Position numbers and translations under genes: made by a program. DNA of 19,169 bases from Jaenimonas drosophilae (taxonomy: Eukaryota > Euglenozoa > Kinetoplastea > Trypanosomatida > Trypanosomatidae), in assembly GCA_030849065.1 (NCBI GenBank), contig JASAON010001382.1, positions 1 through 19,169 on the forward strand, written 5' to 3'. Each line of letters begins with the position of its first letter. Positions within the stretch are counted from its first letter, which is position 1. The notes below the pieces were generated by a model that saw only the letters and a list, made by a program, of their open reading frames with translations, did no database searches and was not told the origin of the DNA. This document shows positions 1 through 8,497 of this stretch, in pieces.

Positions 1-520
1 TTTTCTGTTTGCCAGATATCGTGGCTCACGTGTGTCGTGCAAGACTACTTCTTGCTTGTTGCTTTTAGCTTCTGTTTTTTTGCTTCTTCTTTTTGTTGGA
101 TCGTGGGCTGCTCGTGCCACACCACTGCTGTGTTCTCCCCCCTATTTTTCCCTCTTGTTGTTGTTTTTCTTGTTGGAGATCACACACACACAACAACAAC
201 GCACACAGTGTGTGTTGGTTGTGGTGGTTTTTTTTGATTGGATTCATCCTCAGTGAAACCACACACACACACCAGGAATTGCATTCAACCTTCCTTGTTT
301 GTGTTGGTTTTCTTTCTGGAGGTGTGCATCACTTCGCTCACCATCCTTCTTATACAAGACGCAAAGATACAAAACGTGGATAGCCACACCCATCAACACC
401 ATCCTCAGGGTGTTTGCGGCTGTGCGGCTCTTCATTCTTTCTCTAACACACACACTCCAATCGTACGTACCTACATACACACGTACATACATACATCACC
501 ATCATCATCAATCACTCTAG
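1..520. other. Spacer rich in CA/TG microsatellites and polypyrimidine tracts
   Basis: No convincing gene is seen here. The open frames that cross it are translations of simple sequence (runs of L, F, H and T) and are not coding-like. The stretch holds several T/C-rich tracts (about 52-175, 226-236 and 283-317), CA repeats near 181-200 and 263-274, and CATA/CATC repeats at 475-510. It probably holds the 3' UTR of a gene upstream of the window and the 5' UTR of the gene that starts at 521. Confidence 0.6.
226..253 (+). promoter_or_regulatory. Candidate spliced-leader acceptor (polypyrimidine tract plus AG) for the gene at 521
   Basis: A T-run at about 228-235 is followed by a CAG ending at 253. 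Other possible acceptors lie at 177-178, after a very long T/C tract, and at about 319-320. Which one is used cannot be decided from sequence. The resulting 5' UTR would be 200-340 bases, longer than for the other genes here. Confidence 0.35.
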
Positions 521-1681
521 ATGGTATCACGTGGAAGTGTAGGCCTTGGCCTGGGCATCACCTTGGGCGTGATTGGCGCCATCGTGATTGGCCTCATTGT
601 TGTGAGCATCTTCATCAACCGCATGCGGAAGCAATCCGTGGATGATGAGCTCACACGTCGTCGGAATGCACAGCGACGTCGGCATGAACGCGATCAAGAA
701 AACTGGCGTGAAAGGCGGCTGCGTGATGTGGTTCTCGTCCTCCTCGACCGTGGTGAGGTGGAAGAAGGTGTGCCACTTGCTTTTCAGGTGGCCTCGCGCA
801 ATGAAGTACCCGCGCGACGCGAGCTGCGCAGCAATCGCGATGCGGATATTCAACGCATTGAAGAAGACCTCGTGGAGGAGGCAGATGCCCAGCTCGATCC
901 AGAAACACGTGCCATTGTGCAACGAACCCTGCAGGATCATCTCATCCACGGTCGGCCTGCGGATGCATCTCCTGGCCCGGATGTATTGCAGCTCTTGTTG
1001 GATGGCCAAGAGCTGCGGCAGCAATCTGAGTTTAACGCGTCAGAGATGCGTAGCATCCATGGTGAAGATACCGGAGGCAGTGGGAATAGTGGTGATGGCA
1101 CCAACACCAACCTGCTGAGCCCGCTCTCCGCGGAGGAGCGCGAGCAACAACGCCAGCAGCAACGTCATGATAGTATCATTCGCCAGCTTCGTAGTCCAAA
1201 TGGCGAGGAGCGCAAGCTGCGTCGTGAGGAACGTGCGCTGGAGATTTATGGCGTGCCGGTGAGCTACACGCTCAACCCCGCCAACGATGGCCATCGCAGC
1301 CCCCCACTCATCTCCACGGTGGAGTTTGAGCAGAGTATGATGGCACCACAATCACCCATCTCACGTCTCTTGGGGCCGCTCTCACCCTTCAAACGCAAAC
1401 GGCGCGTCAATGCCGATAATAATAATCACGCCACGAGCTTCTCCGCTGCGCTGATGCACGATGAAAACCAAGATGGCGGTACATCAGGCGGAGATGCTGG
1501 TGCCATGACCTCTGCTAACAACAACAACAACAACTTTCTGCGACGCGTATCTAATCCTGTGCCGAGTGAACGTGCGCCAACCAGTGGCGATGGCGTTAAT
1601 ACACAGCCAGATGCACCAACCTTGCGCTCTCCACCAACACGCTCGCGCAACACCGGCGGAGGAAACACCGCGCCATTCTGA
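521..1681 (+). CDS. Single-pass membrane protein with long charged cytosolic-type tail (hypothetical)
   Basis: The family is not recognised. The 386-residue product begins with a short N-terminus (MVSRGS) and one strongly hydrophobic, glycine-rich segment at about residues 7-32, containing GLGLG and GVIGAIVIG. A basic stretch follows (NRMRKQ, then an RRRNAQRRR cluster near 46-54). This layout suggests an uncleaved signal anchor with the bulk of the protein in the cytosol. The GxxxG-like spacing in the membrane segment could support helix pairing. The tail is hydrophilic: acidic/basic helix-prone sequence at about 50-140, a Q/R-rich stretch near 205-245, a Pro/Ser-rich part, a KRKRR cluster near 292-296, a poly-Asn run near 335-340, and a disordered Ser/Thr/Pro/Gly C-terminus. 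I chose the ATG at 521 because it places the membrane segment at the extreme N-terminus and no in-frame upstream ATG gives better sequence. It is the first gene of the + strand array. Confidence 0.8.
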   Translation: MVSRGSVGLGLGITLGVIGAIVIGLIVVSIFINRMRKQSVDDELTRRRNAQRRRHERDQENWRERRLRDVVLVLLDRGEVEEGVPLAFQVASRNEVPARRELRSNRDADIQRIEEDLVEEADAQLDPETRAIVQRTLQDHLIHGRPADASPGPDVLQLLLDGQELRQQSEFNASEMRSIHGEDTGGSGNSGDGTNTNLLSPLSAEEREQQRQQQRHDSIIRQLRSPNGEERKLRREERALEIYGVPVSYTLNPANDGHRSPPLISTVEFEQSMMAPQSPISRLLGPLSPFKRKRRVNADNNNHATSFSAALMHDENQDGGTSGGDAGAMTSANNNNNNFLRRVSNPVPSERAPTSGDGVNTQPDAPTLRSPPTRSRNTGGGNTAPF

Positions 1682-2011
1682 ATGGTCGGCGCGGGAGTAA
1701 AACTCAGCCCAGGTGGAGGAAGTGAAGAAAGCTCATTGTGATGTTGATCGTCCTCCATCATCATCATTGTTGTTGTTGTTGTTGTTGCTCAAGACATTCA
1801 CACAGGCACATGCAACATCCCCACAGACACACAAGAGACGTGTATATGCGTACCCCACAACTACTCACTCTCCTTTTTTCACTCCCCACCTCCTCCACCT
1901 GCAGCACCACAGCACCTCATCTTGCATCTCACGAACCACAACAACAACCTTCTTGTGTTTGCACACATGTTTTCTTGTTGATGGTTTTGTTTGTTTGTTG
2001 TACCATGAAGT

Positions 2012-2027
2012 TGTGTGTGTGTGTGTG
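2012..2027. repeat. TG dinucleotide microsatellite
   Basis: Uninterrupted (TG)8 in the spacer after the membrane protein gene. Similar tracts occur at 6705-6726 and 15609-15626, in each case within the presumed 3' UTR of the preceding gene. Confidence 0.9.
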
Positions 2028-2346
2028 CATGCTGTTGCGAGTTTGGCTGCCCAACACACACTCACGGCATACCTTGCCTGTGTGTTGGCTGCCCTCCCTC
2101 ATCGCCATTTTTCTTTCTTTTTGTACTCGTTGATGGAACATGTTTGGTGTGAAACGTGGCTTAGTTTTTCTGTTGATCTCCTCCCCTCCTCCTCCTGCTC
2201 TCCTCCTCCACCCCACAACTGCAGCCGCAGAAACACCCTCACCCGTGGATCATCGCTTGATGTGTTTGTGTGTATATTTGTGTGTGCGTGTGAATCCATC
2301 ACATCTACACAGGAAATACACACATAATCCCAAAATGTTTGCCTGA

Positions 2347-2384
2347 CTTTTCTTTTTTTTGTTCTTCTCTCGCTTCACCGTGAG
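2347..2384 (+). promoter_or_regulatory. Strong polypyrimidine tract with downstream AG, candidate trans-splice acceptor
   Basis: The tract at 2347-2376 is almost pure T/C and includes an eight-T run. The first AG after it ends at 2384; further AGs end at 2394 and 2404. This is one of the cleanest acceptor-like signals in the window. It sits 20-30 bases ahead of a short ORF at 2415 and more than 900 bases before the cullin ATG, so it is unlikely to serve the cullin. Confidence 0.5.
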
Positions 2385-2414
2385 TGTTTGCGAGTGTGTG
2401 CCAGAGTATGGTTG

Positions 2415-2549
2415 ATGAGTGGATGTACGCGGATGATGTACAGTGAAGCGGAGCATCTTCCTCTTCATCTTCGCATCGAGGCATACAACGTCAATGCACG
2501 TGTGTTGAAGGATATGTGTGTGCTGTTGATTGGCTGTTGCTCTTCGTGA
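2415..2549 (+). CDS. Candidate small protein of 44 residues (unrecognised)
   Basis: An ATG at 2415 opens a 44-codon frame ending in TGA at 2547-2549. In-frame ATGs also occur at 2433 and 2436. Unlike the surrounding spacer, the translation has balanced, amphipathic composition: the middle reads EAEHLPLHLRIEAYNVNA and is followed by RVLKDMCVLLIGCC, resembling one or two short helices. The nearby acceptor-like tract (2347-2384) would give a 5' UTR of about 30 bases, normal for this locus. Against it, an ATG at 2408 in another frame encodes only 12 codons and would be met first, and no family is recognised. It may be a genuine small gene in an otherwise oversized spacer, or a chance ORF. Confidence 0.4.
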   Translation: MSGCTRMMYSEAEHLPLHLRIEAYNVNARVLKDMCVLLIGCCSS

Positions 2550-2801
2550 AGATCAACTCTCCACGTACTGCCTCACTCACACACATTCACACACATTCAC
2601 ACACGCACAAACCATCATGACCGTTTCCGTGTGTGTGTTTCCCTAATAGTGGATTTGTATCTTGGTTGTTGTTTTTGTTTCTTCTATGTAGCTGATGCAC
2701 TATTGATGTAGTTGTGTGTGTTGATGGATGCCGCGGAAGAATATTGAATATCATCGCAGCTCTGTTCGCCACAACAACAACGTTGCATGTATTCGCTCAG
2801 C

Positions 2802-2818
2802 CTCTCTCTCTCTCTCTC
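2802..2818. repeat. TC dinucleotide microsatellite
   Basis: Roughly eight TC units flanked by GCC and GC. It is pyrimidine-rich on the + strand and could contribute to RNA processing signals, but no ORF follows at suitable distance. Confidence 0.85.
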
Positions 2819-3244
2819 GCACACATCTTCTCTCCACGTACGGCTACATACCTGCCTAACCTCTGTGTTTGCGTGGAGTAGGTGCTGAGACGTACTATTT
2901 GATGTTTATGCTTGTGTTTATGTGGTGATGAAGTTCTGCTCTCTCATGGGCAAATCTTCATCACCCATCATCATCAACATCAACATCATCATTGCTTCTG
3001 CATCGCTTATATCTATCTGTGGTGAGGTTGTCTCTGACAACCATGAGTTGGATCTCAATGGCTGAAGGATTATACTTTCCTGTGTTCTGCGTGTATGATT
3101 GAAGGAGCTCCTCTCTGTATTACGTGCTGATTCATCATTGCTTCATGAGCACCTCTGTTGTGGTACATGCACAACCTACTTCTCCTTCATCTTCTTATTG
3201 TGAAGGAATACACTGATCGCCAACACGTCTTTGTGGTTGTGGCG

Positions 3245-3298
3245 CTTGTCTGTTTGCTTGTTTCAATTCACAAACACAACAGTTGGTTGGTTTGGTAG
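3245..3298 (+). promoter_or_regulatory. Candidate spliced-leader acceptor for the cullin gene
   Basis: T/C-rich sequence at 3245-3266 is followed by AGs ending at 3282 and 3298. Use of either gives a 5' UTR of about 30-46 bases before the ATG at 3329. Confidence 0.45.
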
Positions 3299-3328
3299 GT
3301 ACGCCACGCTTCCTTCTTCATCATCATC

Positions 3329-6300
3329 ATGAAGACGATGGATGCTTCTACAGTAGAGGCTGCTGTTCTTCCCACAACAGCTGCCACGGGTCTTGTGAAT
3401 GATGTGCATCTCCACGATTTGCGCCAACGTCTCGATCTCATCTACACCGCCATCGTCAAACCTGAAGCACGTGTGGTGATGGCCCCTTTTGCGAACCTCT
3501 TTTGGAGCATGAACGTCGAAGTCATCCAACACGGTTGCCAACACATCAGCCTCAGCAACAACGCATGCAAGAATATCTTCATGAAGTGGTGCTCTCAGGC
3601 TCATGTTGCGATGCGTTTGCTTCCTGGTGGGGTTCATGCCGTTGGTGGTCGCGACGCGCTCTTTTACTGGATTCGTGGCATTCTTCGCTACTACAGCAAC
3701 CGGCTTGTAGAGCACGTGGAGAAGCTGAAACAGATGCTTCGTGAAGATGGCATGAAGATGAGCATCCACATGACTGCGGCAGCTGACGATGATGATGATG
3801 ATGATGTTCGCAGCAATGAGGATGGTCGTGCATCGAGCACCTCCTCTTGCCCACCCTATGATGAGGATGAGCGTGTGCTGAGTGGGAACCACTTTATGCA
3901 ACACGTTGAGGAGGATGCCAAGTCGTTGTACGCTATTTTTGTGGATGGTGAAGGGAGTAGGATTCGTCAGCGCATCGATGTGATTCGCTCCGCACTCGAG
4001 GTTGTTGCAGATATGCATCGCTCCTTCATCTTTTGTAGCAGAACATGCGAGACACTCTCGCATTCCATGATGCCACCCAGCTCCAACGCCGAGCTCATCG
4101 TGATGAGTGCGCTGAATGATCTCCGCACACGTTCATGGAGGCGTACGTGGGTGCTTCTCCTTCTCGGTGCCATGCACATGTATAATCCTCTGACTGCACT
4201 CGCAGAGATGGCGGATGGCACCAGACATGATGTTGCTCAGCAGCCAACACCAACACCAACAACAGCAGCACCCTTGATGAATGCCCGCGTGGAGCTGCAG
4301 TCGTGGCTGCGCACCATCTTTCACGAGGAGGCGCAGTTGGCCTTCGTCGAGACGGTTTCCATCATCGTCTTCAAGGAACAAATCAATCGTGTTGTACGAC
4401 CCATGGCCGAGCGTGCGTTGGGCATTCACACAACAACAACAACAAGAGAGGCTGCACCTTCCACGCCATCTTGCCAAGAACACGTCGGTGTAGTACCCTC
4501 ATCATCATCAACCTCTGACAACGACCTCTCCATGCGTGCCTTTCACTTCTTGATGGACGTTGAAAAACATGTGCTCTCACGACTTCCTGCCTACGCCGAA
4601 AGCCTCGATGCTGGTGCATCACGGAGTAGATGGGGCTCCACGCTCTCCGTCTTCATGGCACTCCTCCTCGAGCAACTCTTTTCCGCCACAGGCACCCTCA
4701 CACCAGCAGCAAACAGCGATGATGCCACGGATGCTTCTTTATCCAACTGTGTGTTGTATCAGCTCCTGCGCCACGCCATTCGCCAACCTCTGTTACGCTT
4801 TCTGCGTGGAGGACGAAGCGAATCACCTCAGCACATCTCCGCGGAGGGTGTATCAGCAGATACAACAACAACAACAACATCAACAGCGAAGGTGGAGAAG
4901 AAGGATGATGATGATGATGATGATCGTCACAAGATTATTCAGCTCGGGCGTGTTGTGGATGCCCTATCACCAATTCCCGCACGGCCTTTTGTTGGTTGGC
5001 ACCGCATCTCCTCAAGTGAGCTCCCATCTTATCCAAAATCCATCGTCTTCGATGTTTTGCACGCCGCTGTTTCCGACACCGTTGAAACTCTTCTTCGTGG
5101 CGTCTTCGCCTCCAACCACGTACAACAACAACAACAACAACAACAAGGAGGTGTACTTGCGGTGCTTGAGGCAGCCATTCGCTGTGTGTGGCGCATGGAC
5201 TCCTTCGCCGAGGAGGAATCCCTCCGCTCAGCCAAATCGGCCATGTTGGCCGGCGTGAAGAAGGCGCTGGAGGCGATGAATGATGCCGATGCGTTTTTGT
5301 GTGGCATCGTCAATGCCATTCACAACTATCTCATGAAGGAGGAAACTGGCATGGAAGGCAACAACAACAACAACAACAACAAGGGTGCGTCCAAGGGGGG
5401 CAAGGCTGATGGCCAGCCTGACTATGTTGTGCTCGCCAACCACGTGGAGTTGTGTGCCGTGTTGGTCTTGACGGGCTGCGTGCAGGATCGTGAATCACTT
5501 CTTCTCCGCATGGATGAGTTGATGCGAGTTCGCCTTCTCTCGCGGCCTCCGCCAAACAAACGTCTTGTGGATGATGTGCTTGATGCACAACGCCGTCAGT
5601 TGGAGACGGAGGTGCTCTCCTACATCATCAACTACGGTGGCAGCCAAGTGGAGCTCCATCGCATGCTATCCATGTGCAAGGACTTCTGCATCACTCCGGC
5701 AACCAACACCACTGCAATGGAGAAGCCAACGCATAACCATCATGCAGCAACCACAACATCAGCATCAGCATCTTCTGCACAAGAACAGGATGATGAAGGG
5801 CATCCTCCTACTTCTCTCCTCGTACACGTGTTGGATTGGCGTTCATGGGGCCATGATCCACGCAAGTACCTCTCCATCACTCATTCTGACGTGGTTCCTC
5901 CACACACACGTGCTGCTGATGTGGAGGCGCTACCCTTCCCGGAAGACCTCCGCACCGCATTGCACATCTACGCCAAAAACTATCAACCACAAGATTCAGA
6001 AGCCCACCAACAACGCCATCTTCACTGGTGCCGCGAGTACGTTTATGTATCATTTGCGGTGATGTTTCCACGTGATGGAGGTCGGCCCACCACCATCCAC
6101 GGCACCTTGTTGCTGCAGCGGCTCTTCCTCCTCATTGCCAGCCATAAACGTCGTGGGGTGGCGTGGTCTGAGCTCGCGGAGTGCGCACGTCAGAGCGTGG
6201 AAGATGTGAAGAAGCCACTTCGTGTGTGTGTGCAGCGCGGCCTTCTTGTGCGTGTACGTGGCGGGGATGATGATGCGGATGAAGAACGTGTGGCTCTGAA

Positions 6301-6655
6301 TTATGAATACGTGCGTCCTGCAGATGCACGTCATGGCGATGTGCTCCTGTGGCCCTCCCGTCCACGTTTGGTGCGGGATGCCAGGTTTGGCGAGGTGATT
6401 GTGGATCATGAACGTTGTGTGCAGCTGGCAACTCCTGTGGTGATGGCCATCATGAAGGAGAAGCAGCGGATGAGCTACCCGAAGCTCTTCACCCTTGTGC
6501 AGAACTCCGTACAATCACGATTTGTGCTCACGCGTATCGTCTTCAAAGCAGCTGTGGAGGATCTCATTGACCGCCGCCTTCTTGCGCGCATCGTGGAGGA
6601 GAATGGCATCGTGGATGCCTTCTCACCATCTTCCATCATCGAGTACGTTCCGTGA
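3329..6655 (+). CDS. Divergent cullin, scaffold of a cullin-RING ubiquitin ligase
   Basis: Cullins scaffold ubiquitin ligases: the N-terminus binds a substrate adaptor, the C-terminal half binds the RING protein Rbx1, and Nedd8 attaches near the C-terminus. In this 1108-residue product the C-terminal half shows the family pattern in order. A cullin-homology stretch at about 733-790 has LLSR, ETEVLSYIINYGG and MLSMCKDFCIT, matching the family's RLL...E..ml..lk.ecG...Mf.Di..s pattern. A segment from about 830 carries VLDWRSWG. The winged-helix region at about 925-985 includes LLLQRLFLLIA. The Nedd8 domain at about 1033-1108 contains VMAIMKEKQRM, SRFVLTRIVFKAAVEDLIDRR and a terminal EYVP. Lys1043 (codon 6455-6457) sits where the neddylated lysine of IMKxRK lies in known cullins. 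The N-terminal repeats are poorly conserved. The protein is longer than the usual 700-800 residues because of inserts with poly-Asp (153-159, about 527-533), poly-Thr, poly-Gln (about 599-606) and poly-Asn (about 678-684). The related APC2 normally lacks this lysine pattern. Paralog class is not assigned. Confidence 0.85.
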   Translation: MKTMDASTVEAAVLPTTAATGLVNDVHLHDLRQRLDLIYTAIVKPEARVVMAPFANLFWSMNVEVIQHGCQHISLSNNACKNIFMKWCSQAHVAMRLLPGGVHAVGGRDALFYWIRGILRYYSNRLVEHVEKLKQMLREDGMKMSIHMTAAADDDDDDDVRSNEDGRASSTSSCPPYDEDERVLSGNHFMQHVEEDAKSLYAIFVDGEGSRIRQRIDVIRSALEVVADMHRSFIFCSRTCETLSHSMMPPSSNAELIVMSALNDLRTRSWRRTWVLLLLGAMHMYNPLTALAEMADGTRHDVAQQPTPTPTTAAPLMNARVELQSWLRTIFHEEAQLAFVETVSIIVFKEQINRVVRPMAERALGIHTTTTTREAAPSTPSCQEHVGVVPSSSSTSDNDLSMRAFHFLMDVEKHVLSRLPAYAESLDAGASRSRWGSTLSVFMALLLEQLFSATGTLTPAANSDDATDASLSNCVLYQLLRHAIRQPLLRFLRGGRSESPQHISAEGVSADTTTTTTSTAKVEKKDDDDDDDRHKIIQLGRVVDALSPIPARPFVGWHRISSSELPSYPKSIVFDVLHAAVSDTVETLLRGVFASNHVQQQQQQQQGGVLAVLEAAIRCVWRMDSFAEEESLRSAKSAMLAGVKKALEAMNDADAFLCGIVNAIHNYLMKEETGMEGNNNNNNNKGASKGGKADGQPDYVVLANHVELCAVLVLTGCVQDRESLLLRMDELMRVRLLSRPPPNKRLVDDVLDAQRRQLETEVLSYIINYGGSQVELHRMLSMCKDFCITPATNTTAMEKPTHNHHAATTTSASASSAQEQDDEGHPPTSLLVHVLDWRSWGHDPRKYLSITHSDVVPPHTRAADVEALPFPEDLRTALHIYAKNYQPQDSEAHQQRHLHWCREYVYVSFAVMFPRDGGRPTTIHGTLLLQRLFLLIASHKRRGVAWSELAECARQSVEDVKKPLRVCVQRGLLVRVRGGDDDADEERVALNYEYVRPADARHGDVLLWPSRPRLVRDARFGEVIVDHERCVQLATPVVMAIMKEKQRMSYPKLFTLVQNSVQSRFVLTRIVFKAAVEDLIDRRLLARIVEENGIVDAFSPSSIIEYVP
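5123..5146 (+). repeat. (CAA)8 triplet repeat encoding poly-Gln inside the cullin
   Basis: Eight perfect CAA codons give eight Gln. About 210 bases downstream (5360-5380) the same repeat unit is read in another phase as seven AAC (Asn) codons, so the repeat itself rather than the amino acid seems to be what spreads. Confidence 0.9.
5360..5380 (+). repeat. (AAC)7 triplet repeat encoding poly-Asn inside the cullin
   Basis: Seven AAC codons followed by AAG. It lies in a variable insert (EGNN...NKGASKGG) between helical parts of the cullin, so length changes in multiples of three would probably be tolerated. Confidence 0.9.
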
Positions 6656-6704
6656 GAACATGATGCGCACTCATGCAAGCATCTATGTATAACATGTGTT
6701 TGTG

Positions 6705-6726
6705 TTTGTGTGTGTGTGTGTGTGTG
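6705..6726. repeat. TG dinucleotide microsatellite
   Basis: TG-rich tract, nearly perfect (TG)n interrupted by TTT, about 50 bases after the cullin stop codon. Confidence 0.85.
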
Positions 6727-6920
6727 CGTCGATGTCGTCTGTGGTTTGTTTTCATCACTCCTCCTCTTGCAACCACGTTGTATCACGAGCATCGTGTATT
6801 TGCATTCTCATGCTTGTACCGAGGCATGAGCATCTTCTTGTTGGTGTGCCTCCATCTGGTGGTATTGGTACATGTGGCACACTCTCATGTTTCTTCTCTT
6901 CATCATCATCATGATGCAGC

Positions 6921-6944
6921 TCTGTTGTTTGTTGGTTTTTGTAG
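6921..6944 (+). promoter_or_regulatory. Candidate spliced-leader acceptor for the gene at 6966
   Basis: TTGTTTGTTGGTTTTTGTAG-type tract with AG at 6943-6944. The first ATG after it is at 6966, giving a 21-base 5' UTR and supporting that start. Confidence 0.5.
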
Positions 6945-6965
6945 TATATATCTATCACCATCCAT

Positions 6966-8299
6966 ATGGCTGTTGTGGTGGAGAATCACACACGAAGCCA
7001 TGAAAACATGGCGTTACGCAGCTCCTCCACCTCCTCCTCCTCATCTGTGGCTTCGAGCCCCTTCGTCTTTCATCATCGCGCGCTGCATCGGCTTCTACAA
7101 CTTGGCTTGAACGTTGCGTGGGCGTGTGGGGATGTCTCGAGCAACGCCACCAACACGTCGTCCACGTCAACAAGCGGCAGGAACAGCTCGGGTTGTTGGA
7201 TGAGCGGGGTGAATGGGTGCTCCTTCTGCACACACACATCACCTGCCAGCCCACTCCTCGCAGCATCTTCATGCTCCACCGCATTCAACAAACAACGTCA
7301 ACGAAATCGCCGTCGTGGACGTGGTGGGGCCTCCTCTCGCCAACGTGCTGGAGATGGCAACCTCACATCCGCACACGATGCAACTGCGCGCTCATCATCA
7401 TCTTGGTCATGTACCATCACCTCCTCCGTTGTGGCGGAGGCTGCATCCGTCTACGCGCAGAGCCTCGGCCTTCATCATGGCCAACAAGCCTACGTTCTTG
7501 TTGCTGCTCTTCCATCTACGCACACACACGTTGAGCGCAGTGCAAGTCCTTTCTTGGCTGCACACCCTGTTGATGTACGTCTACGCTCACGACGTGTGAT
7601 GGATGATCGGCCAGGCTCGCCTTCTTCTTCTGCTTCACCATCCTCACCCACGACCGTCTCTGTTGCAGCAGCAGACGGAGATGATGATGATGATGATGAT
7701 GGCGGTGTTGCAGCATCAACATCTTTGCGTGGTGCTCGTTTTCCGCTCGCATGTTTTGTGATGCCTCCATTGGCGGCGATGGAGGAGCTCGACGCGGCGA
7801 CTATTCGCGCCATCTTTTCAACGCACCGCCTCTTTCCTCAATCCGCCGCTGCACGCTACATGGCCTCCGCCACAACAACGCGTGCATCCTCATCATCATT
7901 ATCGTCATCAAGTGGCAGCTCGTCTCTGCGCATGTTCTATTTTCAACGTCGTTGTTGCATGAAGACGGTTGATCCACTGCATCTCCTCGACGCCGTTCGT
8001 GGAAGAGATGCTCCATGTGTGTGCGATGTCTTGCTCATGTATACGAATCCACCGCAACAAAACACATCATCATCATCATCANCAACAACAACAACAAGAG
8101 TGTGGTTGCTGAGGAGCTCTTCTTTCTTGCGGCCTCCATGAATGACTATGCCCGACTCGCTGCCGCCTTCTCTTGGATGTATGGCTGGCAGCTGTGCTAC
8201 GCATCCGTAGGACCTCCGCGTACATCACGTCCGTGGCTGCGGCTCATCAATGAAGGTGCTGTGGATGCAGCCGAAGCAGAGGTCTCATCATGTACGTAG
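6966..8299 (+). CDS. Hypothetical Ser/Thr-rich protein, frame interrupted at an N (assembly gap)
   Basis: The family is not recognised. The frame from ATG 6966 is open to 8141, but its last codons after the N at 8082 (reading RVWLLRSSSFLRPP) are poor. The +2 phase downstream reads SVVAEELFFLAASMNDYARL and continues to a TAG at 8297-8299 with good coding character. I therefore annotate one gene of about 444 residues that is one base (modulo 3) short at the N, which sits between a TCA run and a CAA run. The product has a Ser-rich N-terminus with basic residues and no early acidic cluster (from Met15, MALRSSSTSS, a possible mitochondrial presequence). A basic patch follows at about 108-127 (KQRQRNRRRGRGG), then Ser/Pro and poly-Asp low-complexity sequence, and an alpha-helical C-terminal part from about 265 (AAMEELDAATIRAIFSTHRL). 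The tail's short helices are reminiscent of PPR or TPR hairpins, but this is not firm. Confidence 0.55.
8070..8096 (+). repeat. Adjacent (ATC)n and (CAA)n runs with an ambiguous base at their junction
   Basis: The TCATCATC run up to 8081 meets N at 8082, then CAACAACAACAACAA to about 8097. A single N at a junction of two simple repeats usually marks an uncertain repeat length. The coding frame changes exactly here, which points to a missing or extra base rather than a biological frameshift. Confidence 0.7.
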
Positions 8300-8439
8300 A
8301 ATGAATGATGAGCCACATTGTTTTCTGTGTGTGCTGTTATGTTGTTGTTGGCCTCTCCCTGCCTCTTCCACCTCATCTTTCCGTGTTCGTGGATGTTGCT
8401 GCTCGTGCATCTCCATCAATGTGTGCCGTCATACCAACA

Positions 8440-8469
8440 CTCTCTTACCATTTTACATTCTGATCTTAG
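8440..8469 (+). promoter_or_regulatory. Candidate spliced-leader acceptor for the PPR gene
   Basis: T/C-rich CTCTCTTACCATTTTACATT followed by CTGATCTTAG, with AG at 8468-8469. It lies inside the longer open frame that begins at 8318, so if used it excludes that upstream start. It leaves a 28-base 5' UTR before the ATG at 8498. Confidence 0.45.
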
Positions 8470-8497
8470 TTTCGTGCAACAGTCCTCATCCACACAC

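Larger units (their letters stand above)
1682..2407. other. Long spacer: 3' UTR-type sequence with microsatellites
   Basis: No gene is supported. The stretch carries TTG repeats (about 1768-1788), CA-rich sequence (1797-1835), CAA and CTC repeats, a TG tract (2012-2027) and TG-rich sequence near 2265-2295. Open frames crossing it are rich in H, T, C and L from repeats and lack coding character. It leads into a strong T-rich tract at 2347-2376. Confidence 0.6.
2550..3328. other. Spacer with CA, TC and ATC repeats; no firm gene
   Basis: The stretch holds CACACATTC repeats (2577-2607), a second acceptor-like tract ending in AG at 2690-2691, a (TC)n tract at 2802-2818 and ATC/AAC repeats at 2960-2995. 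Two short frames were considered: 2728-2865, whose second half is (TC)n-encoded Ser/Leu, and 2928-3065, 45 codons with an Ile-rich middle derived from ATC repeats. Neither is convincing. The end (3245-3298) holds the likely acceptor for the cullin gene. Confidence 0.55.
6656..6965. other. Spacer with TG tract and ATC repeat
   Basis: Presumed 3' UTR of the cullin and 5' UTR of the next gene. It holds a TG tract (6705-6726), a T-rich stretch, an ATC repeat (6899-6912) and a polypyrimidine/AG signal at 6921-6944. No gene is supported. Confidence 0.6.

Noticed and set aside
2728..2865. 45-codon frame starting MPRKNIEYHRSSVRHNNN after an acceptor-like AG at 2690
   Set aside because: Its second half is (TC)n-encoded Ser/Leu and the ATG at 2724, met just before it, gives only seven codons.
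2922..3035. GTGATGA and CTCTGA resembling C and D boxes of a snoRNA
   Set aside because: Boxes are about 110 bases apart, flanks do not form a convincing terminal stem, and the interval is mostly ATC/AAC repeat.
2928..3065. 45-codon frame with an Ile-rich hydrophobic middle
   Set aside because: The hydrophobic part is simply ATC/AAC repeat translated in one phase; no strong acceptor signal close upstream.
3263..4063. Long minus-strand open frame opposite the start of the cullin gene (266 codons)
   Set aside because: It is the antisense shadow of a well-supported coding sequence and has His/Thr/Ile content expected from complementing it.
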